In this document: piece after piece, positions 8,905 to 16,992 of the stretch | Position numbering within the stretch: position 1 is the stretch's first letter | Layout: each line of letters starts with the position of its first letter | Source: Verrucomicrobiaceae bacterium | Lineage (GTDB): Bacteria > Verrucomicrobiota > Verrucomicrobiia > Verrucomicrobiales > Akkermansiaceae | Length of the DNA: 55,930 nt | Direction of reading: 5' to 3' | Assembly (NCBI GenBank): GCA_027484055.1 | Contig: JAIXQH010000053.1 | Span: forward strand, 1 to 55,930 | The notes under the pieces: generated by a model | What the model was told of the DNA's origin: nothing | The model's database searches: none | The model's input: the letters and a program-made list of their open reading frames with translations, nothing else | Made by a program: the position numbers and the translations under genes

Positions 8905-10170
8905 TCAACCCATCATGCACGGCACCAAGATCCCATCGCTCATCCCGTGGATTTTCTTCTTATCTGCGGGCACGATCGTCGCCAAACATCCGCCGAAGCG
9001 TGTCTCGTTCTCTCCATCCGTGAAAAAGTAAGGGCACAAGCGCACCCGGCCCTGCATCATCTCCACCGAGCCATCCTCACGGAAAATGGGATGCTCCACT
9101 TTACGACCCTCTTTAAACTCCTGCATGATCCACGGCTGTACTGCCGACTGCGCCAGTGCCTCATTCAGTCGTTCAGACCACTCCGCCGCCGGTAAATCGT
9201 GACCGATGAATACCCCGCGTGAGCCCCAGGCCGTTTCGTGAAATCCACTCACCTTGAGCACGAGCTGACGTTGTTTTTGACTGAAATCGGCCACTTCGCT
9301 CCATGAATTCACATCGAGCCTCGGCAGCGCCGCATGGGGCGGTAGTTGCGTTGGATCAATCACCCAGCCGAAAGGCACCAACTCTTGCAGGCGCTTCAAA
9401 TGGCTCCCGCGCAGCACCTGCTCCCAAATTTTCTTCAGGGCTGGGGTCCACAATAAAGCCAGCCATAGTTTGTCCTCCAAGTGGGGTTTAAAGGGCGGCG
9501 TGATCTGCGCCGCCTCCGCCAATTTCCTCACCGCCGGAATCGACTCCCAGTCGAACAACTCAAAAAACCGATAAAGCGCCTCTCCATTCGGCACATACTC
9601 CTCCGCCTCCGCGACCTTCCACGCCGCACCCAGTTGCCCTGTGAGCCACTCCATTTCCGGCCGATAATCTCCCGACTCTTTTGAAATGAGCACGCTCCCA
9701 CCAGTCGGCAGCAACGAGCGGAACCCATCCAGCATCCCATCCGGCCCCCCTAGAATCTCGAAACCCGCCTTGGAATAGACCTGCGACATCCACGCCGTCA
9801 CGCCGATCCCGCCCGGCACGCTGTCCAACTCCGTCATGGAGAACCCCGTCTCCGTCAGCATCAAATCCGGCCGGATCACCCGCGGAAATTGCTCGGCCAC
9901 CTTTGCCAAGCGCTGCTCCGTCACCAGCCACTCCGGTTTTCCCGCGTCCAGCACCTCCGCAAGCCATCCCGGAAGTTTCCCTGTCGCGCTCCGCCGGTAA
10001 ATCCCGTCGCACGCCTGCTGAAATCTCGCCAAGGGATGCCCCAGCGCCATCATCTGACGCGCTTCCTTTTCACTCAGCTTAAATGGCTCAGGCGACCAGC
10101 GCCACGCACCGCCACCAAATAATCCACCTTCCGGCAGACCATCGCGCAATTCAGAAAGACTCAATCCCAT
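8905..10170 (-). CDS. ATP-grasp-like protein of unknown function
   Basis: About 421-aa soluble protein that I cannot name firmly. The segment VIRPDLMLTETGFSMTELDS followed by VPGGIGVTAWM, and the C-terminal IMQEFKEGRKVEHP and MQGRVRLCPYFF, resemble circularly permuted ATP-grasp (glutathionylspermidine-synthase-like) enzymes, which join a carboxylate to an amine using ATP. This is inference from motif style only. The open frame extends to an ATG at 10269 that overlaps the start codon of the divergent gene. I prefer ATG 10170 because AGGGGCC stands about 7 nt upstream, the N-terminus becomes MGLSLSELRDGLPEGG, and about 97 bp is left for divergent promoters. It converges on rpmB at a shared terminator. 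Confidence 0.6.
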   Translation of the reverse strand: MGLSLSELRDGLPEGGLFGGGAWRWSPEPFKLSEKEARQMMALGHPLARFQQACDGIYRRSATGKLPGWLAEVLDAGKPEWLVTEQRLAKVAEQFPRVIRPDLMLTETGFSMTELDSVPGGIGVTAWMSQVYSKAGFEILGGPDGMLDGFRSLLPTGGSVLISKESGDYRPEMEWLTGQLGAAWKVAEAEEYVPNGEALYRFFELFDWESIPAVRKLAEAAQITPPFKPHLEDKLWLALLWTPALKKIWEQVLRGSHLKRLQELVPFGWVIDPTQLPPHAALPRLDVNSWSEVADFSQKQRQLVLKVSGFHETAWGSRGVFIGHDLPAAEWSERLNEALAQSAVQPWIMQEFKEGRKVEHPIFREDGSVEMMQGRVRLCPYFFTDGENETRFGGCLATIVPADKKKIHGMSDGILVPCMMG

Positions 10171-10267
10171 CCGGCCCCTAGCGTTCACCCCATTCGCCTT
10201 CCTGCCAAGCGATTCTTCACCCTTGCCAGCATAACGCCTCCCGTTCTTCTTATTTACCCAAGCCGCC

Positions 10268-10543
10268 ATGCCCGAAACTCTCTCCTACACCTGCCCCACT
10301 TGCGGAAGCGACGTCAGGGTGGGGAGTCCTTGCCCAGGCTGCGCCAAAAAACCGAAAAAACCCGCCTGGTCACAGCCGAAATCCCATGACGGCCTCCATC
10401 TCCCCGACGACGATTTCGACTACGACTCCTTCATTGAGCGCGAATTCAGCCAGCTACCCCACCGCGCACTCCGCATTCCCTGGTACTGGTGGACACTCGC
10501 CATTTTCCTCATTCTAGGTCTCATCCTCTCCGTTTTTAGGTAG
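10268..10543 (+). CDS. Small zinc-ribbon membrane protein
   Basis: 91-aa protein with an N-terminal zinc ribbon (CPTCGSDVRVGSPCPGC, two CXXC pairs), an acidic middle (DDDFDYDSF) and one C-terminal membrane helix (WYWWTLAIFLILGLILSVF). The architecture suggests a cytoplasmic zinc-binding head tethered to the membrane. No function can be assigned. It has no evident Shine-Dalgarno, starts at ATG 10268, and is divergent from the ATP-grasp-like gene. fusA follows 138 bp downstream. Confidence 0.7.
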   Translation: MPETLSYTCPTCGSDVRVGSPCPGCAKKPKKPAWSQPKSHDGLHLPDDDFDYDSFIEREFSQLPHRALRIPWYWWTLAIFLILGLILSVFR

Positions 10544-10681
10544 TGCTGAGCACTCCAGCCACAGAGCTTAGGATAAAAATCCCCCCTCCGCTCGACTCTA
10601 GGATTGCCAAACCGCCACACCCGTCTAGGAATCTGCCCCCGGCGCGAAACCGTGCCGCCAAACCAGAAGCCACTATCCGTT

Positions 10682-12772
10682 ATGAAGGACCTCAGCAAAT
10701 ACCGCAACATCGGCATTTTCGCCCACGTTGATGCGGGCAAAACCACCACCACCGAACGTATTCTCAAGCTCACCGGCAAGATCCACAAAATCGGTGAGGT
10801 TCACGACGGCGCATCCACCATGGACTTCATGGAACAAGAGGCCGAGCGCGGCATCACCATCCAGTCCGCTGCCACCACCTGCTTCTGGAAAGATCACCAG
10901 TTCAACGTCATCGACACCCCGGGCCACGTTGACTTCACCATCGAAGTTTACCGTTCGCTCAAAGTTCTCGACGGCGGCGTTGGCGTGTTCTGCGGTTCCG
11001 GCGGCGTTGAGCCTCAGTCGGAAACGAACTGGCGCTACGCCAACGACTCGGAAGTCGCCCGTGTCATTTACGTCAACAAGCTCGACCGCATCGGCGCTGA
11101 TTTCTACCGCGTCGTCGCTCAGGTCAAAAAAATCCTCGGCGCACACCCGCTCGTGATGGTTCTGCCAATCGGCACCGAGTCCGATTTCGTCGGCGTCGTC
11201 GACCTTCTCAGTATGAAGGCCCACATCTGGGATGAATCCGGACAACCGGAAAATTTCAAGATCGAGGAAATCCCTGCCGACATGCTCGACAAGGCGAAGG
11301 AATACCGCGCTGCCCTCATCGAAACCGCCGTCGAACAGGACGACGCGATCATGGAAGCCTACCTTGACGGCACCGAGCCCACCATCGAGCAGGTCAAAAA
11401 GTGCATCCGCAAGGGCACCATCGATCTCGCATTCTTCCCGACCTACTGCGGTTCCTCCTTCAAAAACAAAGGCCTCCAGCTCGTTCTCGACGCCGTCGTC
11501 GACTACCTGCCAAGCCCAACCGACGTCAAGCCACTCCCTGAAGTGGACGAAGAAGGCACCCCAACCGGCAAGTTCGCCATCATCGACCCGACCGCCCCCT
11601 TCCGCGGCCTGGCGTTCAAGATCATGGACGACAAGTTTGGTGCGCTCACTTTCACCCGCATTTACTCCGGCACCATCAAGAAGGGCGACACCGTGCTCAA
11701 CTCCTTCACCGGCAAGACCGAGCGCATCAGCCGGATGGTTGAAATGCATGCCGACGACCGCAAGGAAATCGACTCCGCACAAGCCGGTGACATCGTCGCC
11801 ATCGTCGGACTCAAGAACGTCCAGACCGGTCACACCCTCTGCGATGAGAAGAATCCAGCCACCCTCGAGCCGATGGTGTTCCCGGACCCCGTCATTTCCA
11901 TCGCCGTCGCTGCCAAGGACAAGGCCAATGCTGAAAAGCTCGCCAACGCTATCGGCAAGATGATTCAAGAAGACCCATCGTTCCGCGTTGAAACCGACGA
12001 GGAAACCAACGAGATGATCCTCAAGGGCATGGGCGAGCTCCACCTCGACATCAAGATCGACATCCTCAAGCGGACCCACAAGGTCGAGGTCACCGTCGGC
12101 GCCCCACAGGTCGCCTATCGCGAAACCATCACCAAGCCCGTCAACGACAGCTACACCCACAAGAAGCAGTCCGGTGGTTCCGGTCAGTTCGCGAAAATCG
12201 ACTACACCATTGAGCCCGGCGAGCCAGGCACCGGCTTCATCTTCGAATCCAAGGTCGTCGGTGGTAGCATCCCGAAAGAGTTCATCCCTGCTGTCGAAAA
12301 AGGCTTCAAAACCTGCGTCGATAAAGGACCACTCGCCGGTTATCCTTGCTTGGACTTCAAGGTCACGCTCAACGAAGGTGGTTTCCACGCCGTCGACTCC
12401 AGCAACATCGCCTTCGAAATCGCCGCCAAAGCTGCCTATCGCCAGACGATGCCGAAAGCCGCTCCGCAAATCCTTGAGCCCATGATGAAGCTCGACGTCT
12501 TCGCTCCCGAAGAAAAAGTCGGTGACGTCATCGGCGACCTCAACCGCCGACGCGGCATGATCCAAGGCCAGGAGCCAACTCCCGGCGGCATCCGCGTCAA
12601 GGCAGAGGCCCCGCTCAGCGCCATGTTCGGCTACATCGGCGACCTCCGCACCATGACCTCCGGCCGTGGCCAGTTCTCCATGGAGTTCAGCCACTACGCC
12701 CCTTGTCCGAAAAACGTCTCCGACGACGTCATCGCCAAGGCCAAGGCTCGCGAAGAAGCCCTCCGCAAGTAA
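10682..12772 (+). CDS. fusA: Elongation factor G
   Basis: GTPase that drives ribosomal translocation. The 696-aa product starts [20 protein letters not shown]; the in-frame extension to 10604 is not homologous-looking. G motifs: G1 [13 protein letters not shown]2 RGITIQSA, G3 DTPGHVDF, G4 NKLD. Domains II-V follow, ending [20 protein letters not shown]. The loop [19 protein letters not shown] differs from the usual AxxGVQPQSETVWRQA, so this may be an EF-G paralogue rather than the only EF-G. It stands alone without rpsL, rpsG or tuf. Its last about 325 bp are the source of two degraded downstream copies. Confidence 0.93.
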   Translation: MKDLSKYRNIGIFAHVDAGKTTTTERILKLTGKIHKIGEVHDGASTMDFMEQEAERGITIQSAATTCFWKDHQFNVIDTPGHVDFTIEVYRSLKVLDGGVGVFCGSGGVEPQSETNWRYANDSEVARVIYVNKLDRIGADFYRVVAQVKKILGAHPLVMVLPIGTESDFVGVVDLLSMKAHIWDESGQPENFKIEEIPADMLDKAKEYRAALIETAVEQDDAIMEAYLDGTEPTIEQVKKCIRKGTIDLAFFPTYCGSSFKNKGLQLVLDAVVDYLPSPTDVKPLPEVDEEGTPTGKFAIIDPTAPFRGLAFKIMDDKFGALTFTRIYSGTIKKGDTVLNSFTGKTERISRMVEMHADDRKEIDSAQAGDIVAIVGLKNVQTGHTLCDEKNPATLEPMVFPDPVISIAVAAKDKANAEKLANAIGKMIQEDPSFRVETDEETNEMILKGMGELHLDIKIDILKRTHKVEVTVGAPQVAYRETITKPVNDSYTHKKQSGGSGQFAKIDYTIEPGEPGTGFIFESKVVGGSIPKEFIPAVEKGFKTCVDKGPLAGYPCLDFKVTLNEGGFHAVDSSNIAFEIAAKAAYRQTMPKAAPQILEPMMKLDVFAPEEKVGDVIGDLNRRRGMIQGQEPTPGGIRVKAEAPLSAMFGYIGDLRTMTSGRGQFSMEFSHYAPCPKNVSDDVIAKAKAREEALRK

Positions 12773-12785
12773 GCCCAATTCAGCA

Positions 12786-12820
12786 AAACCCGCCGCCCCG
12801 CAAGGGACGGCGGGGTTTTT
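12786..12820 (+). terminator. fusA intrinsic terminator
   Basis: Stem cccgccg (12789-12795) pairs with cggcggg (12808-12814), followed by a T-run, 15 bp after the fusA stop. A diverged copy follows the fusA fragment at 13.67 kb. Confidence 0.88.
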
Positions 12821-12838
12821 GCGTTTCTAGAAGCCGGA

Positions 12839-13629
12839 TTGACAGGAGATCGGCATTGGAGTCAAATTCAGCCAGCCCAAGTGGATTCCAATGTCAGCCC
12901 AAAGGACACATTCTATTCAAATCCCGAATCTTTTGCCGACCCCGAAACCCGGGAATTGGCAGAAGTCCTACGGCGATTGGAGCGGTCTATGCCAAGCAGT
13001 CCATCTTTCGATTGGGCGGAAACGCGGCGGCGGAATATTGAAGCTCTCGAAGAACTATCTCAAGCCGACGCCAAAACCGAGTATCTGATCGATTTGCTCG
13101 ACGGTGCCGATTACGAAGAAGGAGGCGATGAGCACATCCTATTCCGGGTGGACAACGAACCCAATCGAATTTTCAAAGCAACCTACGGCGACACTTCGGT
13201 TGCTAATCCATATTCGATCCGATCGACGCGGAACTCACCGGCAAGAACTTCAACGCCACGGGAAATTGTGATGCGGGTTTCTATTTGAGACGATGGATTT
13301 TGCTCAATTCCTTAGGTGGCTACAAAACCCGATTCGAGGGAATCCTTCCGCCGGAGAAACCCCACTGGCTGCCGCGAATCTGCATCAGTCAACCATGGCT
13401 GGACGGACGTAATCCAAGCTCGGACACGATCTCGAACTTGATGAAGAAAGCAGGCTTTCTCGAAGTGAGCCAGGATGCGTTTTATTTGAGAGAAGCGGAA
13501 CTCCTGCTCACCGACACCGCTCCGCGAAATGTCCGTATTTCAGGTGAAAGTGCGATCCCATTCGATGCCATAGCGGAAATCGCGACCGGAGAAGTGATAC
13601 GCTGGATCGAGAAGCGAGGCATTCGCTGA
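12839..13629 (+). pseudogene. Broken polyvalent-protein-type kinase-like gene
   Basis: Two adjacent reading frames together make one protein. The first (12839 to about 13195) holds an N-terminal helical part and GGDEHILFRVD...RIFKAT. The second (about 13207-13629) holds GFYLRRWILLNS, RICISQPWLDGR, LLLTDTAPRNVRISG and AIPFDAIAE. These match, in order, GGEHLVEINE, VVFKST, EYLFRLAQQNN, VLTSQPFYLG, LLIMDALPRNVLTLEG and VIPFDVVIV of the intact gene at 28848. The break is a one-base frame change near 13190-13203 plus an in-frame TAA at 13204-13206. A lysine in V/IFK, a D-x-x-P-R-N catalytic-loop-like motif and a PFD are kinase-like; I associate this with the kinase domain of phage/conjugative 'polyvalent' proteins (inference). 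The first frame opens with TTG; its first ATG is at 12989. Confidence 0.68.
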
Positions 13630-13665
13630 AACTTCTGCAACTCTGTATTTTCGCATCAAGTCGCT

Positions 13666-13779
13666 ATGCACCGTGGCCAGTTCTCCATGGAGTTCAGCCA
13701 CTACGCCCCTTGTCCGAAAAACGTCTCCGACGACGTCATCGCCAAGGCCAAGGCCCGCGAAGAAGCGCTGCGCAAGTAA
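13666..13779 (+). pseudogene. Duplicated 3' end of fusA (fragment B)
   Basis: Positions 13671-13779 repeat fusA 12664-12772 with only three mismatches in 109 bp, in frame and including the stop codon. An ATG at 13666 would allow a 37-aa peptide starting [16 protein letters not shown], but this is only the EF-G C-terminus. The downstream terminator is duplicated too, after an extra insertion of about 30 bp. The high identity points to a fairly recent duplication or insertion event. Confidence 0.93.
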
Positions 13780-13821
13780 AGCCCTCGTGGCAGCGGTTTC
13801 CAACCGCCCAGCCCAATCCAC

Positions 13822-13856
13822 AAACCCCGCCGCCCGCCAGGGACGGTGGGGTTTTC
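13822..13856 (+). terminator. Duplicated fusA terminator
   Basis: The stem around accccgccg/cggtggggt plus tttt matches the terminator at 12786-12820 and stands behind fusA fragment B. It would isolate the following DGPF/sigma operon from upstream transcription. Confidence 0.75.
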
Positions 13857-14027
13857 GTATGGGCCGCGAATCCAGAGTATGCGCCAGCAGGCTTTGCTGA
13901 GACGGCAGGAAAAAATTGGCGATTTATTTTCGAGGGTCTGTCGAAATGAGGAATCTTGAAACGTTTTCTCTGTGAAAGTCGGAATGACTCCGCTTTTCAT
14001 TTAACCAAGTTCAAAACAAGTAAACTT

Positions 14028-14387
14028 ATGCAATATCTCATTCAGTTCCTCGAACCCGCCGCAAATTTCGCCCTGCGCGAAGACCCGGAAAAAGCTCCCG
14101 CCTATTGGGGAGCCTGGGGGGCATACATTAAGACGTTGGTGGAATCCGGCATCATCGTCAATGGCGCGGGTTTGCTGCCGCCGGAGACGGCGACCACCGT
14201 GCGGATGCGCAACGGCGAACGCTTGGTGCAGGATGGTCCGTTTGCTGAGGCGAAGGAAATGCTCGGTGGCTTCTTTATCGTCGAGGTGCCGTCCCTGGAT
14301 GTCGCACTAGAATGGGCCGCCCGCAGTCCCTCCGCCGAATACGGGTCGGTGGAAGTTCGTCCTGTGATGCCGCCGATGCCCGGCTAA
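14028..14387 (+). CDS. YCII-related DGPF-domain protein
   Basis: 119-aa protein of the YCII/DGPF superfamily. It contains the name-giving motif QDGPFAEAKEMLGGFFIVEV and the sandwich start MQYLIQFLEPAANF. The ORF is open upstream, but ATG 14028 gives the family N-terminus. It stands 9 bp ahead of a sigma factor gene with a long C-terminal extension, which is the known arrangement of ECF42-group sigma factors with DGPF partners. The molecular role of DGPF proteins in that pairing is not established. The operon sits between two fusA fragments, so it is probably cargo. Confidence 0.88.
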   Translation: MQYLIQFLEPAANFALREDPEKAPAYWGAWGAYIKTLVESGIIVNGAGLLPPETATTVRMRNGERLVQDGPFAEAKEMLGGFFIVEVPSLDVALEWAARSPSAEYGSVEVRPVMPPMPG

Positions 14388-14396
14388 ACTGGCGGC

Positions 14397-15617
14397 GTGA
14401 ACGCTGGTTACGCGCAAATCGAATCTCTCGCCCGCGATTCCTACGGACGGCTGCTGGCTTACCTTGCCGCACGTTCCGGGGATGTCGCGGGTGCCGAGGA
14501 TGCGTTGAGCGAGGCGTTTCTGGCGGCACTGCAACGATGGCCGGCGGAGGGTGTGCCGGAGAAACCTGAGGCATGGCTGCTCACGGCGGCTCGCCGTCGA
14601 ATGATCGATGTGGCGCGTCACGCCGCGGTACGTTCGCGGGCTGCGGAAACCCTGTCGCAGATTGCGGAAATGGCCCAATCGGAAACCGAATCGGGGGAAT
14701 TTTTTCCCGATGAACGCCTTAAGTTGCTCTTTGTTTGTGCGCATCCGGCGATCGATGCTGCCGCTCGGACTCCGCTCATGCTCCAGACGGTGCTGGGCCT
14801 CGATGCGGCGCGAATTGCATCGGCCTTTCTCACGTCGCCGTCAGCGATGAGCCAGCGACTCGTCCGGGCGAAAACGAAGATTCGCGACGCGGGCATCCCG
14901 TTTTCCATTCCCGCAAAAGAGGAACTCGCTGCGCGGTTACAATCGGTTCTGGAAGCGATCTACGCGGCCTACACCTGCGGTTGGGACGCGGGCGAGGACA
15001 CTACGCGCGAGGGGTTGGTGAATGAGGCGCTCTGGCTGGGGCGCGTGGTGGTGGGGCTGTTGCCGCAGGAGCCGGAAGCGCTCGGGTTACTGGCGCTGAT
15101 GCTGCATTCCCAAGCGCGACACGATGCGCGGCGCGATGCAGAGGGGCGTTATGTTCCCTTGCCAGAACAGGACGTGAGCCAGTGGTCGGAGGAGAAGATT
15201 CGCGAGGCGGAGTCGCTCCTGACGCTCGCATCCACAGAGCAAATGCCGGGACGGTTTCAATTGGAAGCGGCGATCCAATCGGTCCACGCGCAGCGACGGT
15301 GGAGCGGGGTGATCGATTGGCGGGCCATTGCGTTTCTCTACGAAGGAGTGCTTCATTTTTCCCCGACAGTAGGCGCGCAAATCGGGAGGGCAGTGGCCGT
15401 GGCCCAAACGCAGGAAGCGGCTCAAGGGGTTTTATTACTCGACGAAATCCCTTTGGAAACGGTGCGGAATCATCAGCCGTATTGGGCGGCGCGGGCGCAT
15501 TTGCTGGTTGAGGCTGGGCGAATCGAGGAAGGGCGGGTGGCGTATCAACGAGCCATTGGGCTGTCGGATCACACAGTGTCGCGGAAGTTTCTTCAGCAGA
15601 AAATACAGGATTTGTAG
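14397..15617 (+). CDS. ECF sigma factor with C-terminal extension (ECF42-like)
   Basis: 406-aa RNA polymerase sigma factor. Residues about 1-75 are region 2 (AGAEDALSEAFLAALQRWP, PEAWLLTAARRRMIDVARH). Region 4 follows (RTPLMLQTVLGLDAARIASA, PSAMSQRLVRAKTKIRDAG). A C-terminal part of about 220 residues (DUF6596/TPR-like: EALWLGRVVVGLLPQEPEAL, GRAVAVAQTQEAAQGVLLLD) replaces an anti-sigma partner in the ECF42 group. The start is GTG 14397, just behind the DGPF gene, so the two are probably cotranscribed. No anti-sigma gene is adjacent, as expected for this group. The target promoters are unknown. Confidence 0.88.
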   Translation: MNAGYAQIESLARDSYGRLLAYLAARSGDVAGAEDALSEAFLAALQRWPAEGVPEKPEAWLLTAARRRMIDVARHAAVRSRAAETLSQIAEMAQSETESGEFFPDERLKLLFVCAHPAIDAAARTPLMLQTVLGLDAARIASAFLTSPSAMSQRLVRAKTKIRDAGIPFSIPAKEELAARLQSVLEAIYAAYTCGWDAGEDTTREGLVNEALWLGRVVVGLLPQEPEALGLLALMLHSQARHDARRDAEGRYVPLPEQDVSQWSEEKIREAESLLTLASTEQMPGRFQLEAAIQSVHAQRRWSGVIDWRAIAFLYEGVLHFSPTVGAQIGRAVAVAQTQEAAQGVLLLDEIPLETVRNHQPYWAARAHLLVEAGRIEEGRVAYQRAIGLSDHTVSRKFLQQKIQDL

Positions 15618-15700
15618 AACTGAGATCGCACCGATCTTGACTGCGAAAAGTGACTGATCGTGAGTGACCAGATGGGATGAGTCTGCTGGAGAGGCAAGAC

Positions 15701-15846
15701 CATGCCGAGGTGCGCGCGGCAGATCCTTGAACCCATGATGAAACTCGGCGTCTTCACCCCCGAAGAAAAAGTCGGCGACCTCAACCGCCGCCGCAGCATC
15801 ATCCAAGGCCAAAGCCAAAGTGGAAGCCCTCTGCGCCGCCAAGTAA
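15701..15846 (+). pseudogene. Second, more decayed fusA 3' fragment (fragment C)
   Basis: The DNA resembles fusA from about 12453 (cagatccttgaacccatgat, ctcggcgtcttcacccccga), then jumps to the last codons (gccgccaagtaa), with internal deletions of about 12 bp and about 180 bp and a shifted frame. It has the same orientation as fusA. It is more diverged than fragment B, hence probably an older event. Confidence 0.85.
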
Positions 15847-15855
15847 AAAAATCCG

Positions 15856-15892
15856 ACCGATCTGTCTGATTGGACGAGTCCGTCGGATCGGT
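15856..15892. repeat. Imperfect palindrome upstream of the four-helix gene
   Basis: The left arm accgatctgtctga and right arm tccgtcggatcggt form an imperfect hairpin. Variants of the same words (aatccgacagatctgacgga near 16282, gatcagacggatctt near 16530) occur inside the next gene, where they encode NPTDLTD and SDQTDLT linkers. Confidence 0.55.
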
Positions 15893-15905
15893 TAAAGAGT
15901 CGCCC

Positions 15906-16670
15906 ATGAGCGAGCCCCACAAACGACTGCGACCCAGCGGAGGCTATCGCAAAACCGCCAGTTTCCAAACCACCACCCTCATCTACGATGCCACTGTCTG
16001 GTTCTGTGAAAAGTTTCTGGATGCTCGCTCACGCACGATTGATCAAATGGTGCAAGCCGCCCGTTCAGGCCGCCAAAACATCGCCGAAGGCAGCCGCGCC
16101 GCCGCCACCACCTCCCAAACCGAGCTGCGGCTCGTCAACGTCGCCCGCGCCAGCCTTGAAGAGCTGCTGCTGGATTATGAAGATTTTCTGCGGCACCGCC
16201 GCCTTCCTCTCTGGGCGATGAGCAGTCCGGAAGCCAGTGCCGTCCGCGCCGTGCCCCGGACCTTCAAAAAAGATCCGGCCAATCCGACAGATCTGACGGA
16301 TATTTCAGATGCCGAGCGCTGGGCACTCTACTCACCCTGGCTGGAGGCACCAGACCCTGTCACCCGCGCTAACGCGATCATCTGCCTGATCCACCAGGCG
16401 AATTTCTTGCTAGACCGCCAGATCGCTGCGCTCGAGCTCGCCTTCGTGAAAGACGGCGGCTATTCCGAGCAACTCGCCACCGCCCGGCTCGCCGAGCGCC
16501 GTAAAAAAGATCAGCCAGCTCCGTCCGATCAGACGGATCTTACGCCGCCTAAATGCCCGCTTTGTGGCGCACTCATGTCCCTCCGCACCGCCAAAGCCGG
16601 CAAAACCCCCGGTAGCCAATTCTGGGGCTGCACCAGCTACCCGGAATGCAAAGGCACCGCAAAAATCTAG
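15906..16670 (+). CDS. Four-helix-bundle protein with C-terminal topoisomerase-type zinc ribbon
   Basis: About 254 aa from ATG 15906. Residues about 20-150 look like an S23/Avd-type four-helix bundle (FQTTTLIYDATVWFCEKFLD, RTIDQMVQAARSGRQNIAEG, SLEELLLDYEDFLRHR). A second helical part (ITRANAIICLIHQANFLLD-like) follows. The C-terminus is a zinc ribbon CPLCGALMSLRTAKAGKTPG...FWGCTSYPECKGTAKI as in topoisomerase I tails. I recall this combination as the 'four helix bundle suffix domain' family (from memory). Its function is unknown; Avd-like bundles bind nucleic acid in retroelements. Acidic TD/SD linkers separate the domains and share sequence with the palindrome just upstream. Confidence 0.72.
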   Translation: MSEPHKRLRPSGGYRKTASFQTTTLIYDATVWFCEKFLDARSRTIDQMVQAARSGRQNIAEGSRAAATTSQTELRLVNVARASLEELLLDYEDFLRHRRLPLWAMSSPEASAVRAVPRTFKKDPANPTDLTDISDAERWALYSPWLEAPDPVTRANAIICLIHQANFLLDRQIAALELAFVKDGGYSEQLATARLAERRKKDQPAPSDQTDLTPPKCPLCGALMSLRTAKAGKTPGSQFWGCTSYPECKGTAKI

Positions 16671-16737
16671 CGCACTCATCCCCCGCCAATACGACATTGC
16701 CAGCCCCGAGCCGAAAGGACTACCTTCCTCCCAGAAG

Positions 16738-16992
16738 ATGAAGCAATACCGGCCAGACGTTGAACGACAAAAGTGGCTCTACTCCATGATGAAGTCGCGC
16801 GCCGTCATGCGCCGCCGCCAAGGCAAGCCCGAGGGCAACTCCGACGTCGCAGCGGGCAAAAAACAAATCCCCGACAACTCCGAACCCTGGCTTCCCGAAG
16901 GCGTGCGTTCCGTCGCGGACGCGTTATGGATCTCTGATCAAATCAAGAAAGACATCGAACGATGGAAACTCCCCCTACCGCAGACGGATTGA
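16738..16992 (+). CDS. Small basic protein of unknown function (antitoxin-like position)
   Basis: 84-aa charged protein (MKQYRPDVERQKWLYSMMKS, RAVMRRRQGKPEG, PEGVRSVADALWISDQIKKD). No known domain is recognised. Its 3' end overlaps the next gene by 31 bp in another frame, so the two are translationally linked. A short gene ahead of a minimal nucleotidyltransferase is a typical toxin-antitoxin arrangement, but the role of this partner is inferred only from position. Confidence 0.6.
   Translation: MKQYRPDVERQKWLYSMMKSRAVMRRRQGKPEGNSDVAAGKKQIPDNSEPWLPEGVRSVADALWISDQIKKDIERWKLPLPQTD

Noticed and set aside
10673..12778. 701-codon open frame antisense to fusA
   Set aside because: Mirror of a GC-rich, codon-biased gene; Val/Asp/Gly-rich low-quality translation with no domain.
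13540..14000. Minus-strand frames over fusA fragment B
   Set aside because: They repeat the antisense frame of fusA and carry no domain.
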